This document shows, in pieces, positions 36,355 through 45,676 of a stretch of 64,000 nucleotides of DNA (positions are counted from its first letter, which is position 1; each line of letters opens with the position of its first letter). The stretch covers positions 124,001-188,000 of the forward strand of contig NZ_LFMW01000013.1 in NCBI RefSeq assembly GCF_001050345.1. The letters are read 5' to 3'. The DNA comes from Pseudomonas fildesensis (lineage in GTDB: Bacteria; Pseudomonadota; Gammaproteobacteria; Pseudomonadales; Pseudomonadaceae). The position numbers and the translations under genes are program-made. The notes under the pieces are model-generated. The model did not search any database. It was not told where the DNA came from and was given only the letters and a program-made list of their open reading frames with translations.

Positions 36355-37505
36355 GCCGTCTTCGCCCGCCAGCAGAACACTGCGCTGACAGCAATCGCAG
36401 CACCCGCCAGGCCAAATACCCAAGGGGCCGAGGCCACCGGCAGTAACAACCCCGCCAGCAGCGGCCCAAGGCCGGCGCCGACGTCACGCCACACGGCATT
36501 CGACGCCAGCGCCGACACCCGCATTGAGCCGGGGTTGCGCTCGGCCACCAGGGTCGTGACCAGCGGCAATTGCAACGCCCGCAGCACCAACACCGCGGCC
36601 GCGCCGACGATCACCCAATAACTGCCAAACGCGGTCAGGGCCAGTGCACTCAGGAACGAGAACACCAGCAGCATCGAGGTGGCGCCAAAGCGCTGCGCTG
36701 CTCGGCCGCCCAACGGGCTGAGGAGCAACTCGGACAGGTAACGCAGGGCCATCAGCCCACCGGCGATCAGTACCGCATCGCCGCCCATGATCTTCTGTGC
36801 CTGGATCGACAAGCCAAAGATAAACAGCCCGTCCAGCGCCACGCCTTCGATAAACGACCACACCGCCACACTGTCGGGCCACTTGAACCGCCGCCCCGGG
36901 CTGCTGTGTAAATCATGGCCGACGGCAGGCAGGCCGCGCGCGACCCACAAACCCGCCAGGCAGCATCCGGCCAGAATCAGAAAGATCGGACGCGGCCCAG
37001 CCCATAACGTCAGCCAACCACCCAGTGGCAGTGCCAGCATCGGCCCGAGGGCGATCAGGGCACGGGAACGCCCTGCGCGGCGGGCGGCACCCGCAGGTTC
37101 GGAGGTAGCCAACACTTGGGTCGACAGGTTCAACGCGGCAAAACACAGGCCCCAGATCAGCCGCAAGCCGAGCAACGCGGCAAACCCCGACAGCAGCGAA
37201 TTGCCCAGCGCACACGCCGTTGCGGCACCGGCGGCGAGCATGCAGGTCAGCCGATCGCCGTTGCGCGCGTAGAAATTCAGCACATGCCGGTAGCCGAAAA
37301 TCCGCACCAGACGGTTGGCCGCCAGCAACATCCCGGCCTGGGCCAGCGTGATACCGAAGGCCTGGGACTCCATGGGCAGTAGCAGGTAGAGCAACACGTC
37401 ACTGGGCAGGCATAAAGCGAGGGTCAGCGCGGCGCGGCGGGAAGTGGTATCAGCAGTGCGGAGGGCCAGGCTGGACATGAATCTGAAACATCCCGAAATA
37501 TTCAT
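36351..37505 (-). CDS. MFS transporter
   Basis: 384 residues with 11-12 predicted transmembrane helices, arranged as two six-helix halves with a cytoplasmic loop at about 195-220 (PAVGHDLHSSPGRRFKWPDS). The first half contains LLAANRLVRIFGYRHVL and RLIWGLCFAALN, the usual MFS A-motif region in degenerate form. Substrate unknown. A start ten codons in (37478) is also possible. The neighbouring MFS gene 43 bp upstream on the same strand is of a different subfamily. Confidence 0.85.
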   Translation of the reverse strand: MNISGCFRFMSSLALRTADTTSRRAALTLALCLPSDVLLYLLLPMESQAFGITLAQAGMLLAANRLVRIFGYRHVLNFYARNGDRLTCMLAAGAATACALGNSLLSGFAALLGLRLIWGLCFAALNLSTQVLATSEPAGAARRAGRSRALIALGPMLALPLGGWLTLWAGPRPIFLILAGCCLAGLWVARGLPAVGHDLHSSPGRRFKWPDSVAVWSFIEGVALDGLFIFGLSIQAQKIMGGDAVLIAGGLMALRYLSELLLSPLGGRAAQRFGATSMLLVFSFLSALALTAFGSYWVIVGAAAVLVLRALQLPLVTTLVAERNPGSMRVSALASNAVWRDVGAGLGPLLAGLLLPVASAPWVFGLAGAAIAVSAVFCWRAKTA

Positions 37506-37548
37506 GTCGCAACGTTAGCCTTCCCGAAGCAGGTTTTACAACGCCCAA

Positions 37549-38913
37549 TCACGCCTTTTTGCCGTAGGGCAACAAACGCAGGCCGCTGGCCACACTGCCC
37601 ACCAATGCAAACCCGCAGCCCAGCCACAGCGCGTATTGCGGGCCGCTGCTCAGCGACAGGTGGAAACACAGGGCCACCAGCGACGCGCCCAGCGTCTGCC
37701 CCAACAACCGCGAAATCGCCACGATGCCACTGGCGCCGCCGCTGCGAGCCAAGGGTGCGCTGGTCATCAAGGCCTTGAGATTGGGCGACTGGAAGAAGCC
37801 GAACCCCGCGCCACATAACGCCATGCGCCAGCCAATATCGAATGCCGATGCGTCATCGCCCAAGGTGGCCAGTGCGGCCATGCCGACGCTGAGCATCAAC
37901 AGCCCGATCCCGCACAACAGGCCCAGGGACACGCGGTCGGCCAACCGCCCCGCCACCAACGCCATCACGGCCACAACCGCCGGCCAGGGCGTCATCAGAA
38001 AACCGGTGGCCACCTGGCTGTGGCCCAGCACCGCCTGCAACAGGAACGGTAACGACACAAAGGCCAGGCCCTGGGCGCTGAATGCGCAAATCGCGGTGAG
38101 CGAAGACAAGGCAAACACCGGCCGCTTGAACAAATCCAGCGCCAGCATCGGCGCCGGATGACCCGCCTGGCGACGCAGCAACAACGCGCCGCACACCAAT
38201 GCCACGGCGATCAGCCCCAGCGTCAGCGCGCCCTGTGCGCCATGCACCGCCGTGCCCAATCCCAGCACCAACAGGGCGAACAACCCGGCACACAGCACGG
38301 CGGCAAGGCGGTCGAAGGCATGCCCTGTCATGGGGATCGCCGGCAATGAGCGCAGGCCCAACACCAGGGCCAGCACGCCCAGCGGCACATTGATCAGGTA
38401 CAGCCAGTGCCAGGTCGCCACTGACAGAATCGCCGACGCTGCCGTCGGCCCGAGCGTAAACGCCAGCCCCACCACCAGCGAGTTATAGCCCAGGCCACGC
38501 CCGAGCATGTGGGACGGATAGATATGCCGCAGCAGCGCGGTGTTGACGCTCATGATCGCCGCCGCCCCCAACCCCTGCACCACGCGCGCGGCGGTCAGCG
38601 TGACCAGCGACCCGGCCATCCCGCAAAACAGCGACGAGACAATGAACAGCAGCAATCCGCCGAGGTACACCCGGCGATGGCCGAGCACATCACTCAGCGA
38701 AGCGAACGGCAACACCGTCGCGATAATCGCCAACTGGTAGGCATTGACCACCCAAATCACCGAGGCGGAATCGGTGCCGATGCCTTCGGCCAGGGTAGGC
38801 AAAGCGGTGTTGACGATGGCCGTGTCCAGGGTGGCCATGCCGATCCCCAGGGAGATGGCGATAACGGCCGGCAAGCGTTTATTCAGGGGCAACCCATCGG
38901 CAACAGAAGACAT
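37549..38913 (-). CDS. MFS transporter, DHA2-type drug exporter
   Basis: 454 residues with about 14 predicted transmembrane helices, as in the DHA2 (14-TMS) drug:H+ antiporters. Motif A is GHRRVYLGG after SLSDVL. Motif C-like and D1 features include ATLDTAIVNTALPTLAEGIG in helix 1 and GLAFTLGPTAASAI in helix 5. Probable efflux of an organic toxicant; no regulator is adjacent. The ATG at 38913 gives the usual short N-terminus. Confidence 0.9.
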   Translation of the reverse strand: MSSVADGLPLNKRLPAVIAISLGIGMATLDTAIVNTALPTLAEGIGTDSASVIWVVNAYQLAIIATVLPFASLSDVLGHRRVYLGGLLLFIVSSLFCGMAGSLVTLTAARVVQGLGAAAIMSVNTALLRHIYPSHMLGRGLGYNSLVVGLAFTLGPTAASAILSVATWHWLYLINVPLGVLALVLGLRSLPAIPMTGHAFDRLAAVLCAGLFALLVLGLGTAVHGAQGALTLGLIAVALVCGALLLRRQAGHPAPMLALDLFKRPVFALSSLTAICAFSAQGLAFVSLPFLLQAVLGHSQVATGFLMTPWPAVVAVMALVAGRLADRVSLGLLCGIGLLMLSVGMAALATLGDDASAFDIGWRMALCGAGFGFFQSPNLKALMTSAPLARSGGASGIVAISRLLGQTLGASLVALCFHLSLSSGPQYALWLGCGFALVGSVASGLRLLPYGKKA

Positions 38914-39112
38914 GGACGATCCAAGCAGGTGACAAAGGGCTCTAGGTTACGGGCAGTGGCGATTTTTTTCAGTGGCCGATTGCGTGGCTGTCAGAATTTT
39001 CATCTTCACTGCGCACGAACACGTTTAAACCAAGAAACCTCCTACATTTTTTGCGCGGCATTCTTTGCACCCTTGGCGCTTTCTCTAACCACCCACGCCG
39101 AGAACCCAGTCC

Positions 39113-39853
39113 ATGTGCAACGCTCACACCCCCGCCGACGCTTCCTTGAACAATGACCGCCGCGCCTTCCTGCGCCTGGCCACCGTCGGTGCCGGCGCCT
39201 TGATGCTCGCCAGCGCGCTGCCCACCGCCGACATTCATGCCGCACCTGCACCCAAACCTGCCAACGACCTCAACCCGCAGCAGGCACTCGCCCGGCTGAT
39301 GGAAGGCAATAGCCGCTACGCCGAAGGCGTCACCAAACGCCATGACTTCATGAGCGAGCGCGAAGCCTTGGTCAGCGGGCAAAATCCGTTCGCAGCCGTA
39401 CTGGGCTGCGCCGATTCGAGGATCGCTCCCGAATACGCCTTCGACACTGGCCGCGGCGACCTCTTTGCCGTTCGAGTGGCGGGCAACTTCGTCACCAATG
39501 ACGGCCTCGCCAGCCTCGAATACGCCGTGGCGGTGCTGGGTACGCCGCTGATCATGGTGTTGGGACACGACAGCTGCGGCGCGATTTCGGCCGGGGTCAA
39601 GGCGGTCAAGGACAACGCCAAGTTCCCCGGCAAGATCCAGGGCCTGGCCGACGCGCTCAAGCCATCCGTCAACAAGGTGTTGAAAGCGCCCGGCGACCTG
39701 CTTGAGAACGCCATCGCACAAAATGTCATCGACACCGTCGCCCAGCTCAAGCGCCAATCAAGCCTGTTGGGCGACGCACTGGCCAAGGGCACGCTGCAAA
39801 TTGTCGGCGGGATCTACAAGCTGCACAGCGGCAAGGTGGAATTGATCGGCTAG
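39113..39853 (+). CDS. Beta-class carbonic anhydrase with Tat signal
   Basis: 246 residues. Residues 1-43 look like a twin-arginine signal: NNDRRAFLRLATVGAGALMLASA, with RRxFL and a hydrophobic stretch ending at HAAPAP, so the enzyme is probably periplasmic. The catalytic zinc site is intact: Cys99-Asp101-Arg103 (GCADSR) and His152-Cys155 (GHDSCG). Hydrates CO2 to bicarbonate. The ATG at 39113 is the only start that preserves the signal. Single gene, divergent from the upstream DHA2 exporter. Confidence 0.93.
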   Translation: MCNAHTPADASLNNDRRAFLRLATVGAGALMLASALPTADIHAAPAPKPANDLNPQQALARLMEGNSRYAEGVTKRHDFMSEREALVSGQNPFAAVLGCADSRIAPEYAFDTGRGDLFAVRVAGNFVTNDGLASLEYAVAVLGTPLIMVLGHDSCGAISAGVKAVKDNAKFPGKIQGLADALKPSVNKVLKAPGDLLENAIAQNVIDTVAQLKRQSSLLGDALAKGTLQIVGGIYKLHSGKVELIG

Positions 39854-39867
39854 CCAGGCGTCACGCT

Positions 39868-40743
39868 TCAGGTGTGGAGTGTGTGAAAAAGTGCACTCAC
39901 ATCCAGACGCCCGTCCTTCAGCGGCGGGCACCAGTAGTAACCCCCGGTCAACGGTGTGCTGATGCGATACAGGCCGTCGACAATCCCGTCTTCCAACCCG
40001 CTCATGCGGCGCAGTTGCGCTTCGAAGGCATCGAAGGAATGGCCAAAGGCGAGGAACATCAACCCCGCCTGGCCATTCTCGGCCCACGGCATCGAGCGGC
40101 GCACGACGAAGGCTTCCGGGGTGAAGCTTTCCTGGGCGGTGCGCTTGGTGTGGGCAGATTCGGGGGCGTCGTCGAGTTCTTCGTTATCACCATGGCGACG
40201 GCCGATGATGTGGTCACGCTCCTGGGCAGGTAATGCGGCGAAGCCGTCAAGGTCGTGCTGCCATTGCTGGATCGCGGCGAAGCTGGCGCCACTGTCGGTC
40301 AGTGCGGCCTCGACGGCGGCGTCGTCATGGGGGTTTTCGGTGCCGTCTTCGTAGTCGGTCAGGTCAAAGCCGGTCTTGTAGCGGAAACCCTCCGTCGACT
40401 GCACCAGACGAAACGCCGGCGCCAGGGCTTTTTCAAACGCCCGGCTGCGCAACAGCAGTTCACCGCGATCCACACCATGCAGCCACACCCACAGCGCCTG
40501 TTGGGTGGACGGGTTGTGCGCGCCCGGCCCGCTGACCGCAGGAAAAGTCCGCAACCCTTCAATCTCGGCACCGAGTGCCTTTACCAGCGGCTCACCGAAA
40601 CCGACCACCGCCGCCGAATCCACGCGCTGCGCGAGCGCGTCCAGCGCAGCGGGCACGGCGTCGAGGGAGTCCACGGCAAAAAACAGATGGCGTGCCTGCA
40701 AAGGCACCGGTGCGGCAAGAATGCCCGGCTGGTACTGACTCAT
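39868..40743 (-). CDS. Dye-decolorizing (DyP-type) heme peroxidase
   Basis: 291 residues, the size of class B DyP enzymes. The GxxDG-type motif is YEDGTENP with Asp133, and the proximal heme ligand is probably His198 in SAHTKRTAQ; the distal Arg lies in FVVRRSMPW. There is no signal peptide and no obvious encapsulin-targeting tail (the C-terminus is LDVSALFHTLHT), and no encapsulin gene is nearby. The ATG at 40743 has AAGGAG 6 bp upstream. Its natural substrate is unknown. Confidence 0.93.
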   Translation of the reverse strand: MSQYQPGILAAPVPLQARHLFFAVDSLDAVPAALDALAQRVDSAAVVGFGEPLVKALGAEIEGLRTFPAVSGPGAHNPSTQQALWVWLHGVDRGELLLRSRAFEKALAPAFRLVQSTEGFRYKTGFDLTDYEDGTENPHDDAAVEAALTDSGASFAAIQQWQHDLDGFAALPAQERDHIIGRRHGDNEELDDAPESAHTKRTAQESFTPEAFVVRRSMPWAENGQAGLMFLAFGHSFDAFEAQLRRMSGLEDGIVDGLYRISTPLTGGYYWCPPLKDGRLDVSALFHTLHT

Positions 40744-40881
40744 GTGAACTCCTTCAAGAAAGCCGCGCAGTTTACCCGCCGGACCTGGCCGTGCGTAGCA
40801 GAAAGCGCACAAGCCTTGCCACAGAGCCGGTGGATGGGTGACTCTCTAGTCATGTTTTGCAACTATTCCAGGGGTAGCGAC

Positions 40882-42498
40882 ATGACCACCAACAACCTGC
40901 TTGCCCAGCTGTTTCCCGCTTCGGCCGCCGATATTCCCGAGCAATTTCGCCTGGCGGCGCCCATCGAACAGCGTGATTACCTGGTCGACGGCCAGTTGCA
41001 GGTATGGAACGGCCCGCTGGCCCAGGTGCTTAGCCCAGTGCAATTGGGCGACGAGCGCGTGCACATCGGCAGCACGCCGTTGCTGGACGCCGACACCGCC
41101 CTCACCGCCCTCGACGCCGCCGTGCGTGCCTACGACCGCGGCCAGGGTGAATGGCCGACAATGCGCGTGGCTGATCGCATTCAGCATGTCGAAGCGTTTC
41201 TGCGGCGTATGCGCGAACAGCGTGATGCGGTGGTCAAGCTGCTGATGTGGGAGATCGGCAAGAACCTCAAGGACTCGCAAAAAGAGTTCGACCGCACCTG
41301 CGACTACATCACCGACACCATCAATGCCCTCAAGGAACTTGACCGTCGGAGCAGCCGCTTCGAGCTGGAGCAGGACACGCTCGGGCAAATCCGCCGCGTG
41401 CCGCTGGGCGTGGCGCTGTGCATGGGGCCTTACAACTACCCGCTGAACGAGACCTTCACCACGCTGATTCCGGCGCTGATCATGGGCAATACCGTGGTGT
41501 TCAAGCCGGCCAAGCTCGGCGTGCTGTTGATTCGCCCGTTGCTGGAGGCGTTCCGCGACAGCTTCCCGGCCGGGGTGATCAACGTGATTTACGGCAGCGG
41601 CCGCGAAACCGTCAGTGCGCTGATGGCCAGCGGCAAGATCGATATCTTTGCGTTTATCGGCACCAACAAGGCCGCCAGCGATTTGAAAAAGTTGCACCCC
41701 AAGCCGCACCGCCTGCGCGCGGCCCTGGGCCTGGATGCAAAAAACCCCGGCATCGTGCTGCCCGAAGTGGACTTGGACAATGCCGTCAGCGAGTCGGTGA
41801 CCGGCTCGCTGTCGTTCAACGGCCAGCGCTGCACTGCATTGAAAATCCTGTTTGTGCATGAGGACGTGGTCGATAGCTTTATCGAAAAATTCAACGCCAA
41901 ACTGGCGACATTAAAACCGGGCATGCCGTGGGAAGACGGCGTGTCGCTGACGCCGCTGCCGGAAGCCGGCAAGGTCGACTTCCTCAACGCACTGGTGGCC
42001 GACGCAGCGCAACACGGCGCCCAGGTGGTGAATGCCAATGGCGGTGCCAGTCGCGGTTCATTCTTCTACCCCGCAGTGCTGTACCCGGTGAACCCGCAGA
42101 TGCGCGTGTACCACGAGGAGCAGTTCGGCCCGGTGGTGCCGATCGTGCCTTACCGTGATGTGGAGACGGTGATCGACTACGTGCTGGAATCGGATTTCGG
42201 CCAGCAACTGAGCATTTTCGGCACCAACCCGGTGGAAGTCGGGCGCCTGGTCGACACCTTTGCCAACCAGGTCGGCCGCATCAATATCAACGCCCAATGC
42301 CAGCGCGGGCCGGACACGTTCCCGTTCAACGGGCGCAAGAACTCGGCCGAGGGCACGCTGTCGGTACATGACGCGCTACGCGTGTTCTCGATCCGCACAC
42401 TTGTGGCCACCAAGTTCCAGGAAAGCAACAAGGCGCTGGTCAGCGATATCCTGCGCAACCGCGATTCGAGCTTTTTGACCACCGACTACATTTTCTGA
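40882..42498 (+). CDS. Aldehyde dehydrogenase, GapN-like (NADP-dependent GAPDH)
   Basis: 538 residues of the ALDH superfamily, closest by pattern to non-phosphorylating glyceraldehyde-3-phosphate dehydrogenases: PLGVALCMGPYNYPLNETFTTLIPALIMGNTVVFKPAKLG, with Asn185, and nucleophile Cys317 in FNGQRCTAL. The general-base motif is unusual: where the family has E-L-G-G-K, this protein reads AALGLDAKNP (280-289), with Ala at the Glu position and a two-residue insertion. So it may be catalytically modified or specialised. The ATG at 40882 follows AGGGGTAGCGAC. Single gene, upstream of a REP-like hairpin. Confidence 0.82.
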   Translation: MTTNNLLAQLFPASAADIPEQFRLAAPIEQRDYLVDGQLQVWNGPLAQVLSPVQLGDERVHIGSTPLLDADTALTALDAAVRAYDRGQGEWPTMRVADRIQHVEAFLRRMREQRDAVVKLLMWEIGKNLKDSQKEFDRTCDYITDTINALKELDRRSSRFELEQDTLGQIRRVPLGVALCMGPYNYPLNETFTTLIPALIMGNTVVFKPAKLGVLLIRPLLEAFRDSFPAGVINVIYGSGRETVSALMASGKIDIFAFIGTNKAASDLKKLHPKPHRLRAALGLDAKNPGIVLPEVDLDNAVSESVTGSLSFNGQRCTALKILFVHEDVVDSFIEKFNAKLATLKPGMPWEDGVSLTPLPEAGKVDFLNALVADAAQHGAQVVNANGGASRGSFFYPAVLYPVNPQMRVYHEEQFGPVVPIVPYRDVETVIDYVLESDFGQQLSIFGTNPVEVGRLVDTFANQVGRININAQCQRGPDTFPFNGRKNSAEGTLSVHDALRVFSIRTLVATKFQESNKALVSDILRNRDSSFLTTDYIF

Positions 42499-42508
42499 AA
42501 TCAACCTC

Positions 42509-42536
42509 TGTAGGAGCCGGCTTGCCGGTTCCTACA
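42509..42536. repeat. REP-like hairpin
   Basis: TGTAGGAGCCGGC / GCCGGTTCCTACA, a 13-bp stem with one mismatch around TT, 10 bp after the GapN-like stop. Another widespread Pseudomonas REP class. Confidence 0.8.
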
Positions 42537-42561
42537 AGGTCTATGCCTGAAGTAAGACCTC

Positions 42562-43626
42562 ATGAATCTCAGCCTTCCGCTTGTTCTACGCCGCCTGTTG
42601 CGCCCGTTGCTCGACCCTTATCGCCGCTACCGCCATGCCAAGCTGATCCACGCCGTGCGCGTGTCCATCGGCTTGCTGGCGACGATCCTGCTCACCACCG
42701 GCATCAACCTGCCCCACGGTGAGTGGGCGTCGGTGACCATGCTGATCGTGATCGGCGGGTTGCAACACCACGGCAATATCGGCAAGAAAGCCGTGGAGCG
42801 CGCCTACGGTACGTTGATCGGCGCCAGCGTCGGCTTGCTGCTGGTGGTGCAACAGGCCTACTTCGGCCAGCCACTGCTGACCTATTTGCTGATGTCGGTG
42901 GTGTGCGGGTTCTTTTCCTATCACGCCATCGGCAAGGGTGGGTATATCGCGCTGCTGTCGGCGATCACGGTGTTTATCGTCGCCGGCCACGGCGACAATC
43001 CGATCTCGGATGGCTTGTGGCGCACCGTCGACATCCTCATCGGCATCGTCCTGGCCCTGGCGTTTTCCTTCGCGCTGCCGCTGTATGCGGTGTATTCGTG
43101 GCGCTACAACCTGGCCAGTGCGTTGCGCGACTGCGCCGCGATCTACAGCCGGATCATCAATGGCCAGTCGGTCACCGATGATGAACACCTCAAACTGCTC
43201 AACCGTCTGAATGCGGCGATGCTGCAACTGCGTTCGCTGATGCCCTCGGTGTCCAAGGAAGTGCGGATCTCCATGACTGAGCTGGACGCAATCCAGCGGC
43301 ACTTGCGCATGTGCATCAGCACCCTGGAGATTCTCGGCAATACCCGCCCGGACCCGCATGATGAGCAGGCAATGGCACGGATGCAGGTGATGTTGAAGGC
43401 CGAGCATCGGCAGATTCGGGTGCAATGGGTGGGGATGGCTCGGGCGTTGAAGTCGGGGGTGACGGAGCGTTTGGAGCGGCCGAGCCACACGAGCGGCGAG
43501 CCCACGCTGGATGCGCCGGTATACAGCGCCCTGGACGGGTATCGGTTGTTGACGGTGCAACTGGCGGCGAATGTGGATGCAATGCGCCAGCGACTGGCCA
43601 AGAGCGCCGGGCGCTGGAAGATCTAA
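42562..43626 (+). CDS. FUSC family inner-membrane protein
   Basis: 354 residues with six predicted transmembrane helices in the N-terminal half (about 30-180), then a helical cytoplasmic domain (about 195-354). The FUSC pattern is clear: HAVRVSIGLLATILLTT, PHGEWASVTMLIVIGG, the GNIGKKAVERAYGTLIGASVGLLLV loop, and DILIGIVLALAFSFALP. It resembles the half-size YccS/AaeB-type proteins associated with efflux of aromatic acids; without an adaptor gene nearby, the substrate is unknown. Confidence 0.87.
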   Translation: MNLSLPLVLRRLLRPLLDPYRRYRHAKLIHAVRVSIGLLATILLTTGINLPHGEWASVTMLIVIGGLQHHGNIGKKAVERAYGTLIGASVGLLLVVQQAYFGQPLLTYLLMSVVCGFFSYHAIGKGGYIALLSAITVFIVAGHGDNPISDGLWRTVDILIGIVLALAFSFALPLYAVYSWRYNLASALRDCAAIYSRIINGQSVTDDEHLKLLNRLNAAMLQLRSLMPSVSKEVRISMTELDAIQRHLRMCISTLEILGNTRPDPHDEQAMARMQVMLKAEHRQIRVQWVGMARALKSGVTERLERPSHTSGEPTLDAPVYSALDGYRLLTVQLAANVDAMRQRLAKSAGRWKI

Positions 43627-43636
43627 GGGGGCAGTC

Positions 43637-45397
43637 TCAAACAATATGCAGAGGTGTGGTCAGGGAGTAGCGCTCAGGCAGGCTCCCTCGCTTGAGGGTG
43701 TAATAGATAGACGTGTCCTCACCGCGATTGGGCGTCAGGTCTTGAGGTAATACATCAAACGATACGGCAACACCGCCGATATTCACTTGTTTGGGCAGAT
43801 CGACACTGTGCACACCCTTGATGCACAACGTAATCCAATCGCCGAACTCCACGTCGGAAAATGGCGCGTGGATGGGCGTGCCAAACGGCGACACCTTATC
43901 CAGATGGAGCTCACCGTCACGCTCATCCTGAACGACAGGTGCGGACATGTCCGGCTGCAGGTCGCCGATTCTCAACGATCGGCGCAAGGATTCGCGCGGC
44001 CTTTCGCCGTTCTTGGTTGCGCTGTAGAACAGTTCGGCTAAACGCCCTTTGAATCGCTTGAGGTCGTCCCCTTCAAGTACAACGGTCAATTGCTCCTCAC
44101 CTGGAGAGAGCTCACCAAGGTCGATGCCAATGTGGTGCTCAATGGTGCCCCCCACACCACTGGCCAGGAGTGTCAGGTCCAGCGCTTCGAATGATTGCCA
44201 GCCCGACTGTATAGGAATATAGATCTCTACCTTTGGAAGATCTGGGTCAACCTGGCCATCCGAGTCACTCTCTACGGTCGGCGGCAGCCATTGAATGATC
44301 TCGCCGTCAACGGTCATATGGCGGTAGTTTGAGCGATCGCTATCCTCGTCTGGACTGTCAAGTGTGTAGTAGGTAATCGCGCTCCCCTTGGCAATGGCGC
44401 TGAGCAGGCCATTGGGTACTTCGAAGTAATGGGACCGTGCACCGGTGATCTCTCGAGTTTCCGAATGGGCAATAGGCCCCCCCTCTGCCGGCGTGCCAAT
44501 CCAGAAAAAATGGATATGGGTGTAGCGCTCGTAATTATCCGAGTTCACGTGAATACCAATGCGCACGGCGTCGTTGCCAATCTCTGCCAGGTCGATTTTG
44601 GATTCGGTCACTGGCTTGTCGATCCACGGTGAGTCCATGCGTCGACTTTGAGCATGTACTGGCACATGGGAGATCACTGACCAACGCGCATTTTCATCGG
44701 GAAGGTTGCCGGTAGGCCCTGTGACGGTCATCCCCACGGGGAGCATTTTATTGTCGCCCGCTGCACTGATTATCTCTGGCCTCACCATAATGTTGATGTC
44801 TTTATCAACCTCGTCCAGCAGTACCAGGTGGTTGATTCTTTGTGACCCCCAAGTCAGTGTCAGAAGGTCATAGACGGCCATGTTCTCCCACTTTCTACAG
44901 GTGACGACCACCCCTTGCTTGGCCTTCGTTTCGTCAACACCTTCCAGGGCCACCTCCGGTTCAAGGTCAAATACCAGCCCGCGATGGCCCTCTTCCGTCG
45001 GCTCAGGGGCCTTGCCGCCAGGCCTCTGAAGGTTGACCCTGAGACGCAGCGGCGGTGTTTGTTGAGGTTCATCGTTGCTCGGAATAATTTTGCAATACAC
45101 CGGGTCAGCCCAACGCTCCCGGATGACGTTCGAGGGCACCGTAAGAGGGTAACGCGTGCGGGGAAGATCACCTTCACGTACCAGGTAGAAGCCGACCGGG
45201 GCTGCTCCCTGCCAGATAAGCTGGAACGTGGTACCGACTGATACATCGAAGGGGTAGGTCACATAAACGACGAGATCACGCGTCACATGCAGCCTGCCGA
45301 CCCCACCATCCGCACGCTCCAAATCATCCTCAATCCGAGGAAACATCAACGGAATATCTATCGGATCAAGCTGATGCTTCTTACGGCCTGTGGTCAT
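43637..45397 (-). CDS. Large beta-rich repeat protein of unknown function
   Basis: 586 residues, no signal peptide or membrane helix, acidic. By eye it divides into about five units of 105-125 residues that repeat the same skeleton: a Pro-rich lead (LPAPVV/QWLPPTV-like, ending in DG..DP), V.I-type strands, a D.L.L.W.G strand (TTFQLIWQG, DLLTLTWGS, THIHFFWIG), a P...I/V segment, then V.Y.L/V..G...S...L.V (for example SIYYTLKRGSLPERYSL near the end). This resembles Ig-like or Fn3-like beta-sandwich arrays seen in large Pseudomonas hypothetical proteins. The ATG at 45397 has AAGGAG 7 bp upstream; the frame upstream to 45463 is not needed. Base composition is visibly less GC-rich than its neighbours, suggesting transfer. 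Function not recognised. Confidence 0.65.
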   Translation of the reverse strand: MTTGRKKHQLDPIDIPLMFPRIEDDLERADGGVGRLHVTRDLVVYVTYPFDVSVGTTFQLIWQGAAPVGFYLVREGDLPRTRYPLTVPSNVIRERWADPVYCKIIPSNDEPQQTPPLRLRVNLQRPGGKAPEPTEEGHRGLVFDLEPEVALEGVDETKAKQGVVVTCRKWENMAVYDLLTLTWGSQRINHLVLLDEVDKDINIMVRPEIISAAGDNKMLPVGMTVTGPTGNLPDENARWSVISHVPVHAQSRRMDSPWIDKPVTESKIDLAEIGNDAVRIGIHVNSDNYERYTHIHFFWIGTPAEGGPIAHSETREITGARSHYFEVPNGLLSAIAKGSAITYYTLDSPDEDSDRSNYRHMTVDGEIIQWLPPTVESDSDGQVDPDLPKVEIYIPIQSGWQSFEALDLTLLASGVGGTIEHHIGIDLGELSPGEEQLTVVLEGDDLKRFKGRLAELFYSATKNGERPRESLRRSLRIGDLQPDMSAPVVQDERDGELHLDKVSPFGTPIHAPFSDVEFGDWITLCIKGVHSVDLPKQVNIGGVAVSFDVLPQDLTPNRGEDTSIYYTLKRGSLPERYSLTTPLHIV

Positions 45398-45599
45398 TTC
45401 GAGCTCCTTGTCGGCGGCGTTGCAGTCTGCTTTCAGTAGCTGGACGTTGGGGTAATCAAACACCCAAACAAGCAGAGCGACTACTGTCAGAGTTAACAGG
45501 TGCCGACGAAAGGCACAGGGCCGATCGAAAATATGCCTTTTCGAATCTCTAACTTTTTCTTACATATTTTTCACGATTTATTCACATCCCGGACCGTAG

Positions 45600-45662
45600 T
45601 GTGAAGCCTCATCCGTTACAAATGCTTCACATCAAGCCCGCCGCCCCAGCGGGCTTTTTTTT
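45600..45662 (+). ncRNA. Candidate small RNA 3' end: hairpin plus terminator with no upstream gene
   Basis: TGTGAAGC (45600-45607) pairs with GCTTCACA (45624-45631); it is followed at once by a canonical terminator, stem AAGCCCGC / GCGGGCTT (45634-45656), with T8. It is oriented to the plus strand, yet both flanking genes are on the minus strand, so it terminates no annotated gene. It could be the 3' end of an sRNA starting in the AT-rich stretch 45500-45600. I found no convincing promoter. Confidence 0.45.
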
Positions 45663-45676
45663 GCCCGGGGTTTGAG

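Noticed and set aside
39868..39900. Encapsulin-targeting tail on the DyP peroxidase
   Set aside because: The C-terminus lacks the usual Gly-Ser-Leu-type cargo peptide and no encapsulin gene is nearby.
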